Assembly (NCBI GenBank): GCA_020726505.1
Contig: JAHLEZ010000013.1
Location: 1,612,001 to 1,676,000 of the forward strand
Direction: 5' to 3'
DNA from: Leptodontidium sp. MPI-SDFR-AT-0119
Taxonomy: Eukaryota > Ascomycota > Leotiomycetes > Helotiales > Leptodontidiaceae
DNA length: 64,000 nucleotides
Shown here piece after piece: positions 56,827 through 64,000 of this stretch (position 1 is the first letter of the stretch; each line of letters begins with the position of its first letter). The position numbers and the translations under genes are program-made. A model generated the notes under the pieces. It was not told the DNA's origin and did no database searches. It saw only the letters and a program-made list of their open reading frames with translations.

Positions 56827-58653
56827 ATGGCGATCTCATTCTCACTTATGGCATTGTCCATGATGGCAGCACTGGTTCTGTCAGGATGCGGGGTAGCTGC
56901 TTACCGCCTCTATCTTGGACCCCTCTCCCAAATTCCAGGACCCAAACTGGCTGCGTTGACAGGGTGGTATGAGACGTACTTCGATTGTCTCAAGAAAGGG
57001 AGATACTGGGTCGAAATTGAAGAAATGCACAGGCAATATGGTAATATTACCATACACCGTTTTGCCGCTGCGAAAGTTGCTCACGTAGATTTCACAGGAC
57101 CAATTGTGCGCATCAGCCCCTGGGAGCTTCACGTGAACGACCCGGACTGGAATGAACCTTATAAGATCAGTTCTCGAGTGGACAAGTACCACTGGTATTA
57201 CAAGTTTGTTGGCAGTTCCGATGCCGCTTTCGGTACCGCTGACCACGATTTGCACCGTGTGCGACGAAAGGCCCAGCAGGGCTACTTCACTCAAGAAGCT
57301 GTGGCAAATTTCGATGGCCATTTGAAGAGCATTTGCAATAAATTAAGATCCAGATTGGAGGAGTTCAAGGGAACCGGTCAGCCCGTCAACCTTTCGAATG
57401 CATTTCGGTCTTTGGCCACGGATGTGGTGACTGAATACTGTTTCCACAAATCGTACAACCTCTTGGATGAACCGGACTTTGCGGCTTCATTCCAGAGAGC
57501 CATTCGAGATTTTCCAGCAATTGGGGTCTGGCATCGACATTTTGGATTGATTTTGGACATATTTGCTGCTATGCCGAGATGGCTGGTAGCTGTGGTCGAC
57601 CCCGCCGGAGTACCTGTGCTTGACTTCTTCAACGTGAGTTGCGGCTACTTCACAGCACTTGACAGTGGAGTCAAATACTTATCATAAACACAGGATATTG
57701 TTAATAGCACAAACTCTATTGTTGGCTCATACAATACTTCAAAGCCGAAGCTTGAGAAGCCGAATGCGGTACACAGGATGTTGGAATCGCCGGACCTGTC
57801 AGCCGCGGATAAAGCTGCATGGCGTCTTGCTTTGGAAGCGCGAACATTCGTCGGTGCCGGATCAGAGACAACAGGAAATACTCTCACTGCGACTACTTTC
57901 CATCTTCTGGAGAATCCATCCATGCTGGAGGAACTCAAGTCGGAAATTCATGGTGCCCAGAAAGGGTCTACGAAGCCTCTGAGTTACCAAGAACTTCAAC
58001 GTCTCCCATATCTGGTATTATTGATCACTCAATTCCCAGAAATTGAGTGATGCTAACTTTTTTAGTCTTCGGTGGTCCTGGAAGGTCTTCGGTAGGAGCC
58101 TCGTCTTTCATGTCACGCTTCATTAAGTTGTATTTCGGACTGATCATGAAGCAGCATTTCGTCTAGCGTTGCTGGGAGACTTCCCCGAATCAATACTCGC
58201 GAAGTCATCAGATACGGGAGCTACTCAATTCCTGTAGGAGTAAGTCCCAGCACTTAAAATCGTCACACATCAGCTAAAGGTTTCAGACACCAGTCAGCAT
58301 AACCCAGAAACTAATCCACGACAACTCGTCAATCTTCCCCGATCCACGTAAGTTCCAGCCAGAGCGGTGGATTGACCTAAAAGACCGGAAGAATCTAGAA
58401 AAGTATCTACAGCCTTTTGGCAGAGGATCAAGAGCGTGTTTGGGAATTCAGTACGTCATCCACAAATAGTCCATGCATTGACTGACCAATTCAAAGCCTT
58501 GCATATGCCGAGCTCTATCTGACACTCGCCATGATCTTTGGCAACTTCAACATGACGTTATTCGACACAGGAAAGGAGGATATCGAACAAGTCCACGATT
58601 TCTTCTCTCCATTCCCCGAAACTGGAAAAGGTCTGCGAGTCACGATTACATAA
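56827..58653 (+). CDS. Cytochrome P450 monooxygenase (seven exons)
   Basis: Exons 56827-57040, 57098-57633, 57694-58014, 58066-58091, 58155-58239, 58287-58450, 58497-58653; 500 residues, phases all agree. N-terminal anchor (about 4-28), hinge IPGPKLAALTGWYETYFD, HRQYGPIVRISPWELHVND joined by the first splice, I-helix AGSETT (305-310), ExxR E363-GLR366 straddling exons 4 and 5, FQPERWID, haem loop FGRGSRACLGI with Cys 445. The pattern SIPVGTPVSITQKLIHDN is typical of the fungal clan with trichodiene oxygenase-like and benzoate hydroxylase-like enzymes. The first intron has no stop and a length divisible by three, so retention would give a longer frame; the spliced form matches the family better. 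One intron (58015-58065) contains a perfect hairpin. Confidence 0.88.
58024..58051 (+). repeat. Perfect 11-bp inverted repeat inside a P450 intron
   Basis: ATCACTCAATT and AATTGAGTGAT pair fully around a six-base loop (CCCAGA). The hairpin fills most of the 51-nt intron between the donor at 58015 and the branch site GCTAAC at 58052-58057. Confidence 0.75.
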
Positions 58654-59427
58654 GGCATGACGAATTCAAATTTGAGATTCGGAAGGCTGGAATCAAGAAT
58701 CTCCAATTAGTAGGCAGGAGGAAGTAGAACATACCAGCCAAATACTATTACTTTGGGAGCGCGTGAAACGAGGTTTCATACTAGTAATGTCTATGGCTAG
58801 TGAGTGGTAGAGAAGGTGTGGAACATGGTGCAGGACTCAGATAGCCCTGGTAACCTGGCGTGCGATCTGATGGATTTGAGGAAGTGAGGGAGTCGAGTCG
58901 AGAGGGCTCTCACCCACTTATGACTATACTGTAGCACATCGCAACGATTCTTCTTGTCTCAAACAAAATTCATCTGTCCAAAACGCCAGGAATGATCAGC
59001 TTGATTATTAACTTGAGTACGAACCCGAGTTTCCTTGCGTGCAAGTCCCCCGCGTTTGCGGCTTCCCGTTCTGCGTCTGTTCCCTCCTAGCAGAATTTTC
59101 CTGTCGAAGCACCTGCAGCTACTCATTGAAAGCTCCTTCCGTCAAATATTATATTTGAAGATATCAAGCATTTAGGTCGCTGGATATCTTCGGAACTCCA
59201 ATGACTCAACCTCCACAACACAAACATGACAACAGCTTAACGGGCCACTCTTAACTCCATACTTAGCAACCATCATCAGTGAGAGCACCTACCAGGATAT
59301 CCAAAGATGAAAAACCGACTGACTGGTTTCAGGAACCCACCATTTTACAACGCCAATTCCCACTCCTCCAAGTTTAACCCAGCAAGCTCACCGCAGATCA
59401 TCCTCGCCGGCAATCCTTCAACACGAT
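58654..59427. other. Intergenic, nothing recognised
   Basis: About 770 bases after the P450 stop. No supported feature. Confidence 0.4.
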
Positions 59428-60037
59428 ATGAACAAGAAAAAACATCTCACTAGAAGACAAAGGAAGGCCTTGGAAGCCAAAACGTCGCGAGAAGAGCAGG
59501 TAGCACAAGAAAAGAGAGCTCAAGAGGATACAGTCGCGGAAAGCCAATTGCCCAGCCAATATGACCCAAGTAACAAGCCAGAGGAAACGAACAAGGAGCG
59601 CTGCAGATGCGAGGATGCAACGAGAAAGAGAGCAAGGAGGGCAACAAAGAAAACAGCCAAAAGGCAGTACCACCATTCATCTCACGACACGCGGCGGAAG
59701 AGTGCGCAGAATGACAGATTTGATGGGGCCCATTCGACTCGTGCAAATTCAGGCATGTCGCATCGCGCTCCGGGCTCAATATGGAAACAGAAGCAGTCAG
59801 ATGCTGCCGACACGTATTACTACTTGGCTGAGTAGCCTTCTCGAACGCAAGGTACAAGATATCGCAATGAAAATAAGAGAGGGAAAGCTTCTTTCATCCG
59901 AGCGAGGCCGAGTCAGACAAGAGCTGTGGGGTTTGGAAAATGAAAGATGGGCTATTCAGATGGAGCTATATCTTGCTGTCACCCGCGAGCATCGGCGAAT
60001 ACGTTCTCGGACCTCCTCGATGAGACTGCTTCGATAG
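59428..60037 (+). CDS. Hypothetical Lys/Arg-rich, coiled-coil-like protein (frame unresolved)
   Basis: Two overlapping frames share this stretch. The first (59428-59835, 135 residues) begins MNKKKHLTRRQRKALEAKTS and is highly charged and helical at its start. The second (59561-60037, 158 residues) is best at its end, where LLERKVQDIAMKIREGKLLS and ELWGLENERWAIQMELYLAV look like a continuous charged helix. The protein-like parts lie in different frames, so either an intron I cannot place or a frameshift joins them. No family recognised; function unknown. Confidence 0.35.
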
Positions 60038-61616
60038 TCGCGGCTTAGTGTAGCTCGGTTTTGTTGTGAACAAACAACTAGCGACTGTATTTTGTAATGA
60101 TTTGGGCAAGGTCTAGGTCGTGTCAGCGTACAGTTTCGAACTGGAATATTCGTTGGTATGAAAGTTTGCATTCAAAATGATAGCGGTTGACAGGCCAGCG
60201 GTCTTCCATAGCGTAGCGACGAATGAAACTGCATTGGAAAGAAACTGATTCCCGTAATTTTTTTTTATTTTTATTTTTTTTTAAAAAAAACCCCCCTCAT
60301 TCGCGGCCTCATCTGCTCCTGACAGATATACGTACTACCTATAGCATATGACAATTATCACACCGTGAGAGGTTCCTATCATCTCTCACCCAGTAGAAAG
60401 AAACCCCCCCTTCAATGCAAAAACTAATGCGTGAGCCACCTGTACTAGTCAGATTCGAACGTTCGCGACCAAAATGTGGCTATTTGGGGAGTTCGAGACG
60501 ATTGATGGCACACATATGAAAGGCAAGATGTTGTGAACTGCGGAGCATGACGAATCAGTGGAAATTCTTCGTAAATTCACTATCTCGAACATCTCAAGTC
60601 CATGCCACCATTTCGAGAACAGCAACGATATGCTCTCAGTCAATTGCGGGGGTTTGCACTGGAAAGTCGATATCGACCAATATCTGACAATTGGTTAATA
60701 AATAGGTGCTCGGGACTTACCAGATGGAGTCTTGTCTCACATTCCTGATCAAACTCTCCCCTCGTTCAACAAAGTCAGCTCAAAACTCGTCACTGACGGC
60801 TCATAAGTGTTAAGAATTATGGTTCAAGGGGTTTTTGCTGGTACGCCTACGACAGCAAGTTCAGCGCCAGATATTGACCAGCCTCAGGGAAGTTATTGCT
60901 TATGATCTTGCAAAGTACTGTACATCCTGTAAGCTTGACGTTTGGGAATACTGATGTGGGTAGTGGGCTAGATCGTCTACACCTCGAGCGAATATTCAAT
61001 GTCCGAAATGAAATGTGAAATTTATTGAAAGAATGATGGGGTTTTGCTTTTGTTTCTCATTGTTTGAATGCACAGTAGGTACTAACTGGATAAGTACCAA
61101 ATGTGAAATGAATGTGTCTCTCACATATCCAAACCAGCCATCGGCAAAACGATTTGTATCAACAACATGCGAAAACAGAGGGGCAAATCTCCTTCGTCGA
61201 CACCTCCTTGCCACGAAACCGCCTTCTTGCGACTCACTTCTGACACTTGGGAGAATATTTAATGTTTAGTCATCGGTAACCATTGGGCCCGGTGTGAAAA
61301 CAATCCGTGTTTAGTGATCAAAGAGGCTTAAGCGAAAGCACTTTGGGCTGCGTAAGTGTCTCAGCTTTCGGCCTCGGAACAACTCAAGCACAAGGCTGGG
61401 AATTTTGCCTCTCCTTCAGCCGTTCCTATCGATAATTTACCAGAACTCTGATGAAATGATCCATGGGCTGACAAATTTCTCAATGGAGAGTTATAGATTG
61501 AACGTCCGGATGGATTGGTATCTAAATGGTCGCCCTCTCGCCGTCCTCTCTGCCATCATCAACATTCACAATTACCTTACCCCGCATCGAAATCCAAATA
61601 AACAACATCTTTCAAA
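60038..61616. other. Intergenic with low-complexity T/A tract and a short hairpin
   Basis: About 1.6 kb. A T-rich then A- then C-rich low-complexity stretch lies at 60,258-60,297. A 7-bp inverted repeat GTGAGAG...CTCTCAC with 11-base loop is at about 60,366-60,390. No tRNA or gene could be supported. Confidence 0.45.
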
Positions 61617-62719
61617 ATGTCTTCCTACTCCGACTTCCGTGACCAAAGGACGGCAATTCCTATGCCAACACAATCGTTCGCCGGCCAAACTATCATTGTC
61701 ACCGGATCGAACACAGGACTCGGTCTCGAAGCAGCCCGCCATTTCGTGCGCCTTAATGCCGCCAAAGTAATCCTTGCAGTTCGATCCATCAAGAAAGGCG
61801 AGGATGCGAAAGCCTCAATTGAACAGACTACAGGGAAGAAGAATATTGTCGAGGTTTGGCAGCTCGACATGTCGAATTACGAGTCCATCAAATCGTTCGT
61901 CATGAATTGTGGCTCTCTGGATAGAATAGATGTTCTGCTTGCCAACGCAGGTGTCTTGAGAAATACTTTCGAGGCAGTGGAGGGGACTGAAATCAGTATT
62001 GCTGTCAATGTCATTGGGACGTTTCTTCTCATTCTCGACATGCTTCCTCTGCTTAGGAAATCGAGGCAGAAGACTGGAGAGACTCCCAGAGTGACAATCA
62101 CAAGCTCTGTTCTACATAAAACGGTACTGGCACCCTAAATTCAACATGTGAAGTCAATGCTAAGAAATCACAGGCCAAATTCGCAGAAAGACGCGAGCCA
62201 CTGATCTTCGAAGCGCTCAAGAAAAACAATAAGGGGTACATCGCAGATCGGTACGCCACATCCAAGCTCCTCGAGCTTTTCCTGGTGAGATCCATAGCTG
62301 CAGCAATGGCAGAGGGCCCACATGCAGCCGAGCCTGTCATCATCAACTGTGTCCATCCTGGATTGTGCCATTCAGAATTGGACAATAAAGCAGAGGTACG
62401 GGCATACCCACCCTTCAATCCCTCCCTCATAAAGTTTTCAAGTTGACTGAAATGTTGTGTAATTTAGGGAATGGCATCCTATTTCCTTACCTTCGCCAAG
62501 ACAATGTTCGCACGAACGACAGAGGTTGGAGGTCGCACATTGGTATTTTCTGCGGCTGCTGGCCCTGAGAGCAATGGGCAATACATGAGCGAATGTATAG
62601 TCAAAGAGCCAAGTCGTTTTGTGAAGAGCAAGGAGGGCCAGGAGGCTCAAGCGAGAGTACACAAGGAGTTAATGGAGATCTTGGAGAAGATCCAGCCAGG
62701 TGTTACATCCAACATCTGA
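61617..62719 (+). CDS. Short-chain dehydrogenase/reductase (RDH/WW-domain oxidoreductase-like)
   Basis: Three exons, 61617-62123, 62174-62395, 62468-62719; 326 residues. Rossmann glycine motif TGSNTGLG, then LLANAG (NNAG position), catalytic Ser in ITSSVL, and YATSK providing the Tyr and Lys of the active site. The pattern and the ~320-residue length fit the classical NAD(P)(H)-dependent SDRs related to retinol dehydrogenases. These act on alcohols and ketones in the cytosol or on membranes. The ATG at 61617 precedes the Rossmann core by about 25 residues. Secondary metabolism is possible but the substrate cannot be told. Confidence 0.93.
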
Positions 62720-63739
62720 GTGAAACAGACAGGAGTGTAAACATGAGGTCATTGATGGAAGTAAGGTAATGGGTGGGGATTTGGGGAAGCTTGTTTATTG
62801 TTTAGTACGCGCTAGCTTTTGAAGATGCTTATATTAATATCGGATTGTAAATTGAAATTGTATATATTTGAACCTAACTCTTGCTCTAGTGACGGTAAAT
62901 CATGGACTTGACAAACAACACCCCTAAATTAGTCCCCCTAAACTACTCAGATACGAGACGAACTATGTGGGACTCTAAGAAGTACGCCGTTGGCAAGATT
63001 GCCACTGCCACAAGTCCCAAAGCTGCTAATTGAAGCCATCAGGAGATTTATCCCACGGCATGGCATCTACATGCTAAACTAATGAGTAATGCCACACTGC
63101 CTCCCGCACCTCGCAAACTCGCAGAGCCACAAGCTCGAATTATGAAGCATTCCCCAAAGTCTTTGAGATCAAAAACTGACCTTACCGAGAATTTAAAGTT
63201 TCCCCAGAGTCCCATGCCCGATCGACCTCTCCACGGTAGCGGTACAACAGTCCTACCGCCCGAGCGTACACCCATGTTTGAACTTACTTATGGAGAGGCT
63301 TACTCATAAAACCCAAAAAGCTTACACCATGTAGCTCCAAAGCTTGTTTGTTCGGCGTATCGTTCCAACATTACATCGCCAACACAATATCGTCCAGCTG
63401 CATCAAGCCGGGATGCAGAATGGCTGAACACAAAAATCCCCCCGAAGGTATGGCAAGTCGAGAAAGCAAGAACATGACAAATAATTGTTTTTGCGGATGA
63501 ATTCCATGCCCGAGAAATGGCTCGGGGATTAATGATGCATTATTCTTAGTTTCCACTGAATATCTATTTAGCGAGGTGCTTTGAAGTGTTGTTGCTTGCC
63601 TATATACATAACATCGTATCTGCTTGATTTGCACTTATCGCATCAGTTTAATTCACTTCTTTAATCACTTTACAATCGTCTTCAAAGCAAGTTATCTACA
63701 TCTCAGCATCCTCACACATAAATCACTGTATCTTCAAAT
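62720..63739. other. Intergenic, SDR to NmrA-like gene
   Basis: About 1 kb. A 75-codon frame at 63082-63309 is Pro/Lys-rich without a recognisable motif. The last 100 bases are a C/A/T-rich leader for the next gene. Confidence 0.4.
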
Positions 63740-64000
63740 ATGTCTCTCAAGAATATCACAATCGTAGGGGTACGTCCAAGTGACCTTCATCTCTATTTCC
63801 CTCTCCCCACCCTCCCTCAAAATCTTTTGCCTCACCTCAGATACTTCACTTCACTCAACCCCAGGACTGACTCAACTTTCACCTCAAAGGCAAGCGGCAA
63901 TCTCGGCAAGGGCATCCTACCTCACCTCCTCGCCGCCTCCTCTCTCAACATCACCCTCCTCGCTCGCTCTACCTCATCAGCCCAGTTCCCCGCCGGCGCC
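63740..64000 (+). CDS. NmrA-like / isoflavone-reductase-like NAD(P)-binding protein, partial
   Basis: Starts at ATG 63740 and is cut by the window end. Exon 1 (63740-63769) reads MSLKNITIVG; the intron ends CTCAAAG at 63889; exon 2 continues ASGNLGKGILPHLLAASSLN, then ITLLARSTSS. Together they form the GxxGxxG dinucleotide-binding motif (VGASGNLG) of NmrA-like proteins, split by the intron as is common in this family. These are NAD(P)-sensing or reductase proteins; the rest is outside the window. Confidence 0.8.
   Translation, partial: MSLKNITIVGVRPSDLHLYFPLPTLPQNLLPHLRYFTSLNPRTDSTFTSKASGNLGKGILPHLLAASSLNITLLARSTSSAQFPAGA

Noticed and set aside
60425..60475. tRNA-like GATTCGAACG on the plus strand
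   Set aside because: No complementary stems or acceptor arm.
56827..62719. P450 plus SDR as a metabolic cluster
   Set aside because: They are 3 kb apart with no backbone synthase in the window, so co-function cannot be supported.

Overview
The window is nuclear DNA of a filamentous ascomycete (Pezizomycotina; Leotiomycetes-like is my best guess, but only an inference). The evidence is short introns of about 50-70 nt with GTRNGT donors, CTAAC/CTGAC branch sites and YAG acceptors, and genes such as Csn12, Sds22, eL20, fungal P450s, a xylose-reductase-type AKR and secreted cysteine proteins. I derived gene models by hand, checking that splice phases agree from exon to exon.

Left part (1-12.6 kb): an intronless P450, a BTB/POZ protein, Csn12 (minus) divergent from ribosomal eL20 (plus), a gene-poor stretch, and a tiny signal-peptide protein with six mature cysteines. 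Middle (13.7-53.5 kb): the dominant feature is an expanded family of eight protein-kinase-like genes. Copies A-D lie on the minus strand (13.7-24.6 kb), E-G on the plus strand (33.1-41.0 kb), and H on the plus strand at 51.3-53.5 kb. Between the two arms sits an ordinary gene island: a small secreted protein, an alpha/beta hydrolase, Sds22 and xylose reductase. The copies share intron positions, a mostly non-RD catalytic loop (HFD instead of HRD), an activation segment whose APE motif is split by an intron, and, in most copies, a C-terminal C-x(9-14)-C-x(13-15)-C-x2-H tail that looks metal-binding. Some copies look intact (D, E, F, G), one is clearly dead (C), one has a homopolymer frameshift (H), and two have an uncertain 5' end (A, B).

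Right part (42.9-64 kb): a PhzF-like isomerase, a protein with three BRCT-like repeats, a flavin monooxygenase pseudogene broken by a frameshift, a stop codon and a 976-bp hAT-type non-autonomous element with an 8-bp target duplication, an APH-like kinase, a second P450 with seven exons, a short-chain dehydrogenase and the start of an NmrA-like gene. The P450, SDR, FMO and PhzF genes are of secondary-metabolism or detoxification type, but they are scattered and on both strands, so I do not call a biosynthetic cluster.

The most novel-looking system is the kinase-like family with its C-terminal Cys/His tail. It shows duplication, divergence of catalytic residues and pseudogene formation side by side, as expected for a fast-evolving accessory family.
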